The notes under the pieces are model-generated. The model had not been told where the DNA came from, searched no databases, and worked only from the letters and a program-made list of their open reading frames with translations. A stretch of DNA of 64,000 nucleotides, taken from the NCBI GenBank assembly GCA_036268995.1, contig DATATB010000100.1:15337-79336 (forward strand), written 5' to 3'. This document shows positions 51,544 through 60,062 of this stretch, piece by piece. How positions within the stretch are numbered: position 1 is the stretch's first letter; every line of letters begins with the position of its first letter. The position numbers were made by a program, and so were the translations under genes. Origin of the DNA: DATATB01 sp036268995. Lineage in GTDB: Bacteria; Planctomycetota; Planctomycetia; Pirellulales; PNKZ01.

Positions 51544-54500
51544 ATGAATGCATCGGCCGCGACTGTCACGACCCAGGCCGAGCGCCAGCACACGTCGCGC
51601 GAAGCCAGCGTCGAGCACCCGGATTATGCAGCCCATGTCGACGCCGAGCGGCTCGAGGCCGAGTTGCGAGCAGTGGTGAAGGGCGAAGTGCGTTTCGACG
51701 AAGGCAGCCGCGCGCTGTACGCCACCGACGGCTCGAACTATCGGCAAGTGCCGATCGGCGTGGTGATTCCCCGCTCGGTCGACGACGTGGTTGCCACGGT
51801 CGCGGCTTGCCGGCGCTTTCGCGCGCCGGTGCTCAGCCGCGGTGGCGGCACCAGCCTGGCCGGCCAATGCTGCAACGTGGCCGTGGTCATGGATTTTTCC
51901 AAGTACATGAACAATATTCTCGAGCTGAATGTCGAGCAGCGGTATGCGCGCGTGCAGCCGGGATTGGTACTCGACCATTTGCGCAACGCGGCCGAAGAAC
52001 ATCATCTGACGTTCGCGCCCGATCCTTCCACCCACAATCATTGCACGCTGGGAGGCATGATCGGCAACAACTCGTGCGGCGTACACTCGGTCATGGGCGG
52101 CAAAACCGACGCCAACGTCCAGGAGTTGGACATCCTGCTCTACGACGGCACGCGCATGACGATCGGCAATCACAGTCCCGAAGAGATCGAGCGAATCATT
52201 GCCGTGGGCGGGCGGCAGGGAGAGATCTATCGCCGCTTGCGCGAGCTACGCGACCGCTACGGGGATCTGATCCGCGAAAAGTTTCCCAAGATTCCGCGCC
52301 GCGTGTCGGGCTATGGCCTCGAACAACTGCTGCCGGAACACGGCTTCGACGTGGCCAAGGCCTTGGTGGGTTCCGAGGGGACGTGCGTCGTGGTGCTCGA
52401 AGCCAAGATGCGGCTGGTCTACAGCCCACCGGTGCGCTCGCTGCTCGTGCTGGGCTACCCGGACGTGTATTCGGCCGGCGACCATGTGATGCAGGTGATG
52501 GCGGCCGGGCCGGTGGGGCTGGAAGGCCTCGACGACCGGCTGGTCGAAGACATGAAGAAGTGCCGTATTCATCCCGAAGACATTCAATTGCTGCCCGAGG
52601 GGGGCGGCTGGCTGATGGTCGAGTTCGGCGGCGAAACGAAGGAAGAAGCCGACGGCAAAGCTCTGGCTCTGATGGCCAAGCTCAAGACGCTGCCCGACGC
52701 GCCGACCACCAAACTGTTTGACAACAAAGAGCACGAACAGATGCTGTGGAAGGTGCGCGAGTCGGGGTTGGGGGCTACGGCCCGCGTGCCCGGCGAAAAG
52801 CTTACCTGGGAAGGCTGGGAAGATGCGGCCGTGCCGCCCGAGCGGCTGGGCGGCTACCTGCGCGATTTTCGCGCGCTGCTGGAGAAGCACCAATACGCGT
52901 GCTCGCTGTATGGACACTTTGGCCAAGGCTGCGTCCACACGCGCATCGATTTCGATCTGTTCAGCGCCGAAGGCATCAAGAAATTCCGCTCGTTTCTGGA
53001 AGACGCCGCCGACCTGGTCGTAAGCTACGGCGGTTCGCTCTCCGGCGAGCATGGCGACGGCCAGTCGAAGGCCGAGTTGCTGCCGCGGATGTTCGGGCCC
53101 GAGATGATCGAGGTCTTTAACGAGTTCAAATCGATCTGGGATCCCGATTGGAAGATGAACCCCGGCAAGGTGGTGCGGCCCTACCGCGTGGACGAAAACT
53201 TACGGTTGGGCACGCACTACGATCATCCCGACGTGGTGACGCATTTCAAGTTCCCAGAAGAGGGCGGCTTCAAAGGCGTCGCGCTGCGCTGCGTGGGCAT
53301 CGGCGAGTGCCGGCGGCACGAAAAAGGCACGATGTGCCCCAGCTACCGCGTCACGCTGGAAGAAAAGCACTCCACGCGCGGCCGCGCCCGGCTGCTGTTC
53401 GAAATGCTCGAAGGCAATCCGCTCAAAGGCGGATGGCGGCAGGAGGAGGTCAAGGACGCGCTGGACTTGTGCCTGGCCTGCAAGGGCTGCAAAGGCGATT
53501 GCCCCGTGAACGTGGACATGGCCACGTACAAGGCCGAGTTTCTCTCGCACTATTACGAAGGGCACGCGCGGCCACGGCATGCCTACGCGATGGGCTTGAT
53601 TCATTGGTGGGCCCGGCTGGCAGCCGTAGCGCCGCGGCTGGCGAACTTTTTCAGCCAGTCGCCTCTGTTGGCTCCGCTGGCCAAATGGGCAGGTGGCATT
53701 GCGCAGCAGAGGCGCGTGCCGGCCTTCGCACCGCAAACCTTCAAGGACTGGTTCCGGCAGCGCGAAGTGCGCAACCAGGGTCGCCCGCAAGTCATCCTCT
53801 GGCCCGACACGTTTAACAACCATTTTCATCCGGAAGTGGCCCAGGCCGGTGTGGAAGTCCTGGAGGCTGCCGGCTTTCAGGTGTTGGTGCCGCAAGAGCC
53901 GCTGTGCTGCGGCCGGCCGCTGTACGATTTCGGCATGCTCGATCTGGCCAAGGCCAAGCTGCGGCAGATTCTCGATACGCTGCGGCCGCACATTCAGGCC
54001 GGCACGCCCATCGTGGCGATGGAGCCGAGCTGTGCGGCCGTGTTCAAAGACGAGTTAAGCAACCTGTTTCCCGAGGACGAAGGGGCCCATCGACTGCGCG
54101 AGCAGACGTTCTTCTTCGGTGAGTTTCTCGAAAAACGGGCACCCGATTTCCAGCCGCCTCCCCTGCCCCGCAAGGCTCTCGTACACGGCCACTGCCATCA
54201 AAAGGCGCTGGAGCGCAAACACACGTTGCCGTTCGAGAGCAAGCTGCTCGATAAGTTGGGCATGGACTACGAGGTGATCGACTCGGGCTGCTGCGGCATG
54301 GCCGGCTCGTTCGGCTTCGAGGCGAGCCACTACGACGTATCGCAGGCGGTCGGCGATTTGAAGCTGCTGCCCGCCGTGAAGGAGGCGGCCAAAGACACGC
54401 TGATCATTGCCGACGGCTTCAGTTGCCACGAGCAGATCGAGCAAGCCACCGATCGGCACGCCATCCACCTGGCCCAGGCGATTCAGATGGCTCTGCACGA

Positions 54501-54666
54501 GCGGCGCGAAGGCCTGCCGCGCTACTATCCCGAGCAGGCCGTGATGCCCGACACCAGTGGCCAGGCCGCATTCAACCGCACGGCCTCGACCGTGCTGATC
54601 GCCGGCGCCCTGCTCGGCCTGGGAGCGATTGCCTGGCGCATGACGCGCAAGCGCGACAAAAGCTAG
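51544..54666 (+). CDS. FAD-linked oxidase fused to Fe-S/CCG domains, with C-terminal membrane anchor
   Basis: 1040 residues. FAD-binding type 4 domain (about 45-260): VPIGVVIPRSVDDVVATV, RGGGTSLAGQCCN, FAPDPSTHNHCTLGGMIGNN. FAD-oxidase C-terminal domain (about 290-560). Then a 4Fe-4S-type segment, LCLACKGCKGDCPVN, with a preceding CRRHEKGTMCPSYRVT, and two CCG (heterodisulfide-reductase-like) regions with CCGRP and SGCCGMAGSFGFE. A final TM helix, STVLIAGALLGLGAIAWRM, ends the protein, anchoring the enzyme to a membrane. This is a fusion of GlcD/GlcF-like units that are separate in E. coli. Likely D-lactate or glycolate oxidation to the quinone pool. GGGGAG precedes the ATG at 51544. Confidence 0.92.
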   Translation: MNASAATVTTQAERQHTSREASVEHPDYAAHVDAERLEAELRAVVKGEVRFDEGSRALYATDGSNYRQVPIGVVIPRSVDDVVATVAACRRFRAPVLSRGGGTSLAGQCCNVAVVMDFSKYMNNILELNVEQRYARVQPGLVLDHLRNAAEEHHLTFAPDPSTHNHCTLGGMIGNNSCGVHSVMGGKTDANVQELDILLYDGTRMTIGNHSPEEIERIIAVGGRQGEIYRRLRELRDRYGDLIREKFPKIPRRVSGYGLEQLLPEHGFDVAKALVGSEGTCVVVLEAKMRLVYSPPVRSLLVLGYPDVYSAGDHVMQVMAAGPVGLEGLDDRLVEDMKKCRIHPEDIQLLPEGGGWLMVEFGGETKEEADGKALALMAKLKTLPDAPTTKLFDNKEHEQMLWKVRESGLGATARVPGEKLTWEGWEDAAVPPERLGGYLRDFRALLEKHQYACSLYGHFGQGCVHTRIDFDLFSAEGIKKFRSFLEDAADLVVSYGGSLSGEHGDGQSKAELLPRMFGPEMIEVFNEFKSIWDPDWKMNPGKVVRPYRVDENLRLGTHYDHPDVVTHFKFPEEGGFKGVALRCVGIGECRRHEKGTMCPSYRVTLEEKHSTRGRARLLFEMLEGNPLKGGWRQEEVKDALDLCLACKGCKGDCPVNVDMATYKAEFLSHYYEGHARPRHAYAMGLIHWWARLAAVAPRLANFFSQSPLLAPLAKWAGGIAQQRRVPAFAPQTFKDWFRQREVRNQGRPQVILWPDTFNNHFHPEVAQAGVEVLEAAGFQVLVPQEPLCCGRPLYDFGMLDLAKAKLRQILDTLRPHIQAGTPIVAMEPSCAAVFKDELSNLFPEDEGAHRLREQTFFFGEFLEKRAPDFQPPPLPRKALVHGHCHQKALERKHTLPFESKLLDKLGMDYEVIDSGCCGMAGSFGFEASHYDVSQAVGDLKLLPAVKEAAKDTLIIADGFSCHEQIEQATDRHAIHLAQAIQMALHERREGLPRYYPEQAVMPDTSGQAAFNRTASTVLIAGALLGLGAIAWRMTRKRDKS

Positions 54667-54696
54667 TTGCAGCGCAACCGGCGCGGGCGCATTCTT

Positions 54697-54874
54697 CCTC
54701 CCCTCTCCCCTTCGTGGGAGAGGGGCCGGGGGTGAGGGGGTGGCGCGCAGATTACGCCCAACTCCTCCGTTTGAGGAAGCTGGCGTTTTGTTGCATCGGT
54801 CGTTCCGCTAAGGCAAAGTGTTTGGTACTCCAACCCCTCACCCCCGACCCCTCTCCCGCAAGGGGAGAGGGGAG
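54697..54874. repeat. Two opposed family C palindromes
   Basis: 54697-54740 (TCCTCCCCTCTCCCCTTCGT...) and 54834-54874 (CAACCCCTCACCCCCGACCC...), about 95 bases apart and in inverse orientation, so they can also pair with each other. They lie between the convergent dehydrogenase and PHA-system genes. Confidence 0.87.
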
Positions 54875-54884
54875 CACGAAGAAC

Positions 54885-55187
54885 TCACGTCAGCTTTTTC
54901 TGAAACGTCTGCTCGAGCAGTCCCTTGAGGCCGGCGATCAGTGGCTGGCCCAGCAGCCGGCTCACCAGCGGGATGTCGGCCTCGAGGTGCAGCTCCTGGG
55001 GATCGACCCGCAAGTCGAGTTGGCCACCGACGGCGTACAACATGACCTGGTCGCGAGTGGCGTTCCATTCGACGCGTTGGATCAGCGGCGCGAACTTCGT
55101 CTGAACCTGGGATACGGTGGCTTCCAACTGGGCCCGCGCTTCGTCCAGCGTGCGGCCGTGGCGCATTGAAAAACGGATGAGCGACAT
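54885..55187 (-). CDS. Polyhydroxyalkanoic acid system-like small protein
   Basis: 100 residues. Pattern MSLIRFSMRHGRTLDEARAQ, then KFAPLIQRVEWNATRDQVMLY, GGQLDLRVDPQELHLEADIP and a C-terminal helix LLEQTFQKKLT match the PHA-system/DUF family PF09650. Its function in other bacteria is unclear. The ATG at 55187 overlaps the stop of the isochorismatase gene by one base, so it is the second gene of a two-gene operon. Confidence 0.82.
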   Translation of the reverse strand: MSLIRFSMRHGRTLDEARAQLEATVSQVQTKFAPLIQRVEWNATRDQVMLYAVGGQLDLRVDPQELHLEADIPLVSRLLGQPLIAGLKGLLEQTFQKKLT

Positions 55188-55795
55188 CAAGGAGCCTTTG
55201 CCGACTGAGGAGGGAAGCGAATTTCGGTCGAGGGGCGGACGTCGGCTTTGAGCACCTTTTCGATCTGGGCAAGCGCCTCGCGATGTTCTTCCTCGGTGTT
55301 GGCCACCGCGCAATCGCCCGGCACCAGCAGATGGAAGTCGCGCAGGTACGCGTCATTGGCCGTGAACAACACGCAAATATTCGTGGCGATGCCGGTGATG
55401 ATCAGGCTCTTTACCTGCAAATAGGCCAGCAGAATATCGAGCGCCGTGCAATAAAAGCCCGAATGCTTGGGCTTGAGCACAAAATAATCGTCCCGCTCCG
55501 GCTTGAGCAGCTCGGCAATCTCGCGCCCGCGCACGCCGTCGCGCAGGCAGTGATCCACCTGGGCGTTGAAGTCCGACTGCCAGCGGCCGAAATTGTCGTT
55601 CACATAGATCGCCGGCACGCCGGCTTGCTGGGCCCGCCGCTTGAGATCGGCCAGATGCCGGGCCATCGGCCGGGCGAATTGGAGCAGTTGTTCGCCCTGC
55701 TCGAATTCAAGATCGTTGATCACGTCGATCAGCAGCAGGGCAACGTCGGCCTTGTCGGGGACGTTGCCGTGCAGATCGGGGTTCTTCGCCGGCAT
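55187..55795 (-). CDS. Isochorismatase-family cysteine hydrolase
   Basis: 202 residues. The catalytic triad blocks are clear: VALLLIDVINDLEF (Asp), VLKPKHSGFY (Lys) and IITGIATNICVLFTANDAY (Cys nucleophile). Family members hydrolyse amides such as nicotinamide or isochorismate-type esters; the substrate is unresolved. ATG at 55795 gives the usual start; the longer frame upstream is Arg-rich. Its stop overlaps the PHA-system gene start by one base (TGATG). Confidence 0.93.
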   Translation of the reverse strand: MPAKNPDLHGNVPDKADVALLLIDVINDLEFEQGEQLLQFARPMARHLADLKRRAQQAGVPAIYVNDNFGRWQSDFNAQVDHCLRDGVRGREIAELLKPERDDYFVLKPKHSGFYCTALDILLAYLQVKSLIITGIATNICVLFTANDAYLRDFHLLVPGDCAVANTEEEHREALAQIEKVLKADVRPSTEIRFPPQSAKAP

Positions 55796-55881
55796 GATCG
55801 CGCGGGCCCAAACAATTCGCGGGTACAAGCCACTGGCGAATTGTAGCGCGATGCGGCCTTCGAGGCGAACGCACCGGCGCT

Positions 55882-56616
55882 TTAGCGCGGCTCGATCTCG
55901 TGGTGGACGTTGGCCAACGTGCCCAGCGGCGCCGACGGAGCGGACGCGTTGAGACGCGAATCGAGCCAACTGCGGAGTTGCCGGGCGTTGACCGCGTGGA
56001 CGCAGCGCCGCGGATCATCTTCCGCCCCGCGATAGCCCCAGTGCATGCCCACCAGCCGGCCATGCCACACGACCGCACCGCCACTGTCACCGGGAATGGT
56101 GACCTGGTGGTTCTCGACGCCCTGCGCCCCCAGCAGCGAGCCGGGCTGATCCGCAAAAAACGGAATCGGCTTCGCCCGAACGGCCAAAAACGATCGGAAA
56201 CGCTCGGGGCCGTAACCCCAGATTTCCAACTGTTCACCCAGCTTGGGCGACTCATTGGCCATGGGCAGCGGATCGATCCCGCGCGGGGCATAGATCCACA
56301 AGGCGGCGACGTCCAATCGCTTGTCCAACGCCAACAGCGTGGCGCCGGAGATCTGGCCGTCGAAGAATTCGACGGTGATCGGCCCAATGGCCTCGGCAAA
56401 CAAATGCGCGGCGGTTAGCACCACCCCGTGCCCTTGTTCGACGGAAACGAGCGTTCCCGTCCCATTGCACAGCGGGCCCTGTTGATAGCCGCTGAACCAA
56501 TTTCGCACGCGGGCGGCCGCTTTGCGCGCCCCGGCTTGCTCGAAAGAGACCGTCTCCGCACGACAAAGATGGGTGCCGACAAACAGCAGCACCACGACGG
56601 GCAAGATCCGCGACAT
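55882..56616 (-). CDS. Secreted trypsin-like serine protease
   Basis: 244 residues with a signal peptide (RILPVVVLLFVGTHLCRA). Catalytic triad: His in VVLTAAHLFAE, Asp in KRLDVAALWIY, Ser in TIPGDSGGAVVWHG. Trypsin-like (S1) fold; the region between is short, so it is a compact protease with no PDZ. Expected in the periplasm or secreted. The ATG at 56616 has GAGGTC upstream; 56643 is an alternative. Confidence 0.9.
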   Translation of the reverse strand: MSRILPVVVLLFVGTHLCRAETVSFEQAGARKAAARVRNWFSGYQQGPLCNGTGTLVSVEQGHGVVLTAAHLFAEAIGPITVEFFDGQISGATLLALDKRLDVAALWIYAPRGIDPLPMANESPKLGEQLEIWGYGPERFRSFLAVRAKPIPFFADQPGSLLGAQGVENHQVTIPGDSGGAVVWHGRLVGMHWGYRGAEDDPRRCVHAVNARQLRSWLDSRLNASAPSAPLGTLANVHHEIEPR

Positions 56617-56917
56617 GGGCGACCTCAAATGTCCAGTAGGCACTTCTTGGCCTCAAGGGCGGGCATCCGCTGCACACCCCGTGGGCAGCCCGTCACAGGC
56701 CTCCCACTTCGCTAACACATTAATAATAACGACTTATGTAAACGTGTCGATAACACTCCAGAGGGTTTTGTAGCATAGCAAAACGTGTGCCGATCGAATC
56801 CTGCGGCGCGTTTCTATAAGGAAAAGAGATAGGCCACAGGCGGGAAGCGGCGACCACGGATTGCACGGATGGCACGGATTTCTATTTGTTTATCCGTGCC
56901 ATCCGTGTCATCCGTGG
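56617..56917. other. Intergenic region with family G palindrome
   Basis: 301 bases between protease and EboD-like genes. The left part is AT-rich (TTAATAATAACGACTTATG at about 56721-56739), where the protease promoter is likely. The right part is a family G palindrome. No gene. Confidence 0.55.
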
Positions 56918-56920
56918 TTA
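56852..56920. repeat. Palindromic repeat, family G
   Basis: Arms GACCACGGATTGCACGGATG.. (56852-56879) and ..CATCCGTGTCATCCGTGGTTA (56892-56920), a near-perfect 28-bp inverted repeat with a 12-base loop. The right arm includes the stop codon of the next gene. Confidence 0.87.
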
Positions 56921-58126
56921 CCTCTTTCCTACCATGCTGGGCTCGGCGCCGGCTACCAAGCCGCGGGCCTGGCCGAAGCGGGCGACTTCTTCGATCGCTT
57001 GGCACATCTGCTCCCGGTCGACCTCGTGAACGTCGATCGCCTGGCCCGCTTTGCGGAGCATGGTCAGGGTGAGCCGGCCGCCTAGATGTTGGCGGAATTC
57101 TTCGAGCCCCGCCAGCAGCACGGCCGAGTCGCGCATCGCCGGGTGGTACAGGGGCAATCCCAGCGCGGCCAGGCACTCGAGCACCCGGCGGGCGGCTGCC
57201 TTCGATAAGCCGTGGACATACGACGAATACACGGTGTCGATGGCCACGCCGATACCCACCGCCTCGCCGTGCCGCAGGCGGAATTCGGTCATGGTTTCCA
57301 GCTTATGGGCCGACCAATGCCCAAAATCGAGCGGCCGGGCTTCGAGCGCCTCGAATGGGTCGCCGCCGCGCGTAATATGGGCCAAATGCCACTCGGCCGA
57401 CGCCCGAATGACCTCGCCACAAGCGGCCGGATCACGCTGGGCCAGCTTGGGAGCCAGTCGGCAGATACGCTCAAATAGCGGGCGGTCTTTCAGCAGCGAA
57501 ACTTTCACCGCCTCGGAGAACCCGCAGACAAAATCGCGGTCCGAGAGCGTGGACAGCAGCGCCCGATCGTTGATCACGGCCCAAGGGACCGCAAAGGTGC
57601 CGATCCAGTTCTTCTTGCCGAACAGGTTGACGCTATTTTTGACGCCAATGCCCGAATCGGCCTGGGCCAGGGTCGTGGTGGGCAGCCGCACCAGCCGGAT
57701 GCCGCGATGGGCAATGGCGGCCGCAAACCCCACCGCATCGAGTACGGCCCCGCCGCCGACCACCACCACGTAGCTGCGGCGATCGAGATTGGCAGCGTGA
57801 AACACCTTGAGCATCCGCTCGAGGATATGAATCTCGTTTTTGACCACTTCGCCGCCGGGCACGACCTGCACATTGCCGGCCAAAACCAGCCGCCCAGCCT
57901 GCGCCCGCACCAGGGCGCGAACCCGTTGCCGCAGCTCGGGCCGTGCCCCGAGCAAGTGCTCGTCCAGCCAGAACTGCACCCGGGCCGGCTGCTTGCCCGA
58001 GGGCTCGAGCACGTCGGCTAGCACCTGGCTATCGGCGCCCAGCACGTCATCGGTAAAACGCACCCGGTGCACAACCGGCACCGAGAACGAAACATCGATC
58101 GCGCCGGAAGATGGTTGATCGCTCAT
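56918..58126 (-). CDS. 3-dehydroquinate synthase homologue, EboD-like
   Basis: 402 residues, longer than normal AroB (about 360). The nucleotide-binding block VVVVGGGAVLDAVGFAAA and the metal ligands are present: Glu in CGFSEAVKVSLL, His in FGHWSAHKLE and His in RLRHGEAVGIG. The Gly-rich block PTTTLAQADSGIGVKNSVN and FGKKNWIGTFAVPWAV match the EboD type of the ebo gene set better than housekeeping AroB. EboD is linked to export of secondary metabolites in some bacteria. The other ebo genes are not seen next to it, except the TIM-barrel protein just upstream, which may be a counterpart of EboE. ATG at 58126; a TTG at 58144 is an alternative. Confidence 0.8.
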   Translation of the reverse strand: MSDQPSSGAIDVSFSVPVVHRVRFTDDVLGADSQVLADVLEPSGKQPARVQFWLDEHLLGARPELRQRVRALVRAQAGRLVLAGNVQVVPGGEVVKNEIHILERMLKVFHAANLDRRSYVVVVGGGAVLDAVGFAAAIAHRGIRLVRLPTTTLAQADSGIGVKNSVNLFGKKNWIGTFAVPWAVINDRALLSTLSDRDFVCGFSEAVKVSLLKDRPLFERICRLAPKLAQRDPAACGEVIRASAEWHLAHITRGGDPFEALEARPLDFGHWSAHKLETMTEFRLRHGEAVGIGVAIDTVYSSYVHGLSKAAARRVLECLAALGLPLYHPAMRDSAVLLAGLEEFRQHLGGRLTLTMLRKAGQAIDVHEVDREQMCQAIEEVARFGQARGLVAGAEPSMVGKR

Positions 58127-58340
58127 GCGAAGGACTTCTCGCAACTGGACATCTGCAAACTGGCAGGTCGCACGCCTCCGAGCAGCGAGCGGATCGCGTC
58201 GGAAGCCATGCCATTGTTAGGGCGGGCTGAAAATTACGCGGGGACAGAAGTTGCAGTTCGTATTCTACCCCCCACCCGCCGCCATCGGCAACGAATAAAT
58301 TGGGCCACTTTGCAAGCGAAAGGCCGCCGGAGCGCGGAAG

Positions 58341-59288
58341 CTACTCGCTCTTTTCCACCGCGGCGCGGGTTTTGGCCAGGCCGGTCTTGAGCACGGTCAG
58401 GGCGTCTTGCTGCCAGTAGCTGCGATTGAAGAGCTCGAGCGAGAGGAATCCGCGGAAACCACGCTCGCGCAGGGTGCGGAAGATGTCGGTCAAGGGCGCC
58501 ACGCCGTCGCCGGGATAGACCCGGTCGGCGTCGGTCAGCTTTTCGCGCTCGGCGCTGGCCGGGTAGTCGTTCACGTGCATCACGTGCATGGCATGGCCGC
58601 TCACCAGCCGCAGCCCTTCGAAATCCGATCCGCCGCGATGCAGATGATAGATGTCCAGCAGCAAACATGCCCGGGGGTGCTGCGCTTCCGCCGCCACGTA
58701 CAGCGCTTCGCTCAGTCGGCTGAGGCTTTGGCTATGCCCCCAGACCTCTAGCTGCGGCACGACGCCGGTCTGCTCGCCCAATTCCAGCAGGCGGCGATAG
58801 CGCCGGCCGGCCGCTTGCAGATCGAGATTCGATTGCTGCGTGGCCCCGATGGGCGGAGCGGCCACGCGTGGGCAGCCCAACTCGGCGAGCATGTCCATGT
58901 TGCGCTTGGCCTCGATCATGGCCTGGTCGCGCTGGGTCTGATCGTCGACTACCCAAGGAAAAAAAGCGATCGCGCTTTCGACCGTCAGGCCGTGGTCGCG
59001 AATGCGCTTGTTCAACTCCTTGAGCGTGCCGCCGTGGGCCACGTACTCGTCGATTTCCCGCACCCAGGGCTCGATCGCCTGGTAGCCGGCCTTGGCCGCC
59101 AGCTCGATTTCCTCGACCAGCCCCAGCTTCTGGCCGCGAATGGTCGACGTGTTCAAGCAATAGCGGAACGTCGGTTCGGAATTCGTCACAGGCAGCTCCC
59201 GGGCTAGAGTCCGCGTGCCGGAGGTTAGCAGTGCTCCGGCCATACCGGCCGTGGCACTCAGCAGGGTACGACGGCCTAAATTCGGCAT
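58341..59288 (-). CDS. Exported TIM-barrel sugar-epimerase-like protein
   Basis: 315 residues. Signal with a twin-arginine-type motif (GRRTLLSATAGMAGALL). The rest is the xylose-isomerase-like/AP-endonuclease-2 TIM barrel: YCLNTSTIRG, LAAKAGYQAIEPWVREID, LAELGCPRVAAPPIGA, LEVWGHSQ, CLLLDIYHLHRGG, MHVMHVNDYPAS and LSLELFNRSYWQQ, with metal-ligand Glu, Asp, His and Glu placed as in hydroxypyruvate/inosose-type isomerases. Substrate unknown. Planctomycetes have many Tat-exported members of this family. It is on the same strand as the EboD-like gene, 214 bases upstream. Confidence 0.9.
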   Translation of the reverse strand: MPNLGRRTLLSATAGMAGALLTSGTRTLARELPVTNSEPTFRYCLNTSTIRGQKLGLVEEIELAAKAGYQAIEPWVREIDEYVAHGGTLKELNKRIRDHGLTVESAIAFFPWVVDDQTQRDQAMIEAKRNMDMLAELGCPRVAAPPIGATQQSNLDLQAAGRRYRRLLELGEQTGVVPQLEVWGHSQSLSRLSEALYVAAEAQHPRACLLLDIYHLHRGGSDFEGLRLVSGHAMHVMHVNDYPASAEREKLTDADRVYPGDGVAPLTDIFRTLRERGFRGFLSLELFNRSYWQQDALTVLKTGLAKTRAAVEKSE

Positions 59289-59504
59289 GCGGGGTCTCGC
59301 GATCGGAAAATAATTCGTGGTTTTGTTCTCAAAGTCTGCCGGGCGGCACTGCCGGCTACCTTAGTCGGCTGGCGAGTGGAGATCCAGCAGGCGAAGGCCC
59401 CACGGATCGCAGTCCGTGGACTTGTGCGTTTCGCAAATTGCGGTTTGCCCCTTAAGATCAAGCAGTGAGGGGCATCGGTTCCAACTATTTCGCGAGGTGC
59501 TTTC

Positions 59505-59876
59505 ATGACCGTTGAATTGAAAGAAGAGGCCGCCGGCAAGTTGTTGGAAGTGCATATCAGCGGCAAGCTCGCCAAGGAGGACTACCTGCATTTCGCACCG
59601 GTGATCGACCGCATGGTGCAAGAGCACGGCAAGATCAACTTCCTGGTCGAGATGCACGACTTCCACGGTTGGACCGCCGGCGCGCTGTGGGAAGACATCA
59701 AGTTAGACGTCAAGCACTTTGCGCACATTAATAAGCTGGCGATCGTCGGCGAATCCAAGTGGGAAAAAGGCATGGCCACATTCTGCCGGCCGTTTACCAC
59801 GGCCAAGATCAAGTATTTCGATCGCGCGCAGGCAGACCAGGCGCGAACCTGGATTCTGGACCCGGCGGCCGATTAG
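59505..59876 (+). CDS. SpoIIAA-like (DUF3478) protein
   Basis: 123 residues; full match to the SpoIIAA-like family PF11964: LLEVHISGKLAKEDYLHF, INFLVEMHDFHGWTAGALWED, DVKHFAHINKLAIVGESKW, ATFCRPFTTAKIKYFDRAQ. A STAS-like fold without the phosphorylatable Ser. Function unknown. The ATG at 59505 is the only sensible start. It stands alone between divergent or same-strand neighbours. Confidence 0.93.
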   Translation: MTVELKEEAAGKLLEVHISGKLAKEDYLHFAPVIDRMVQEHGKINFLVEMHDFHGWTAGALWEDIKLDVKHFAHINKLAIVGESKWEKGMATFCRPFTTAKIKYFDRAQADQARTWILDPAAD

Positions 59877-60062
59877 CATGACCGGCCCCTCGGACCCCGG
59901 TCCGTGAGCTTTTGAGGGTGAGTGGACGATCACTGGCGCCAAACTGCTCGCATTGCGGCGGCGGGGCTGGTATCCTCAAACCATGCGCCCGGGCCAGCCC
60001 CAGGCGCCCCGCCAGACGCTCGCCCAAATTTCCCACCGACATTCCCCTGCAAGGTCCTTGCC

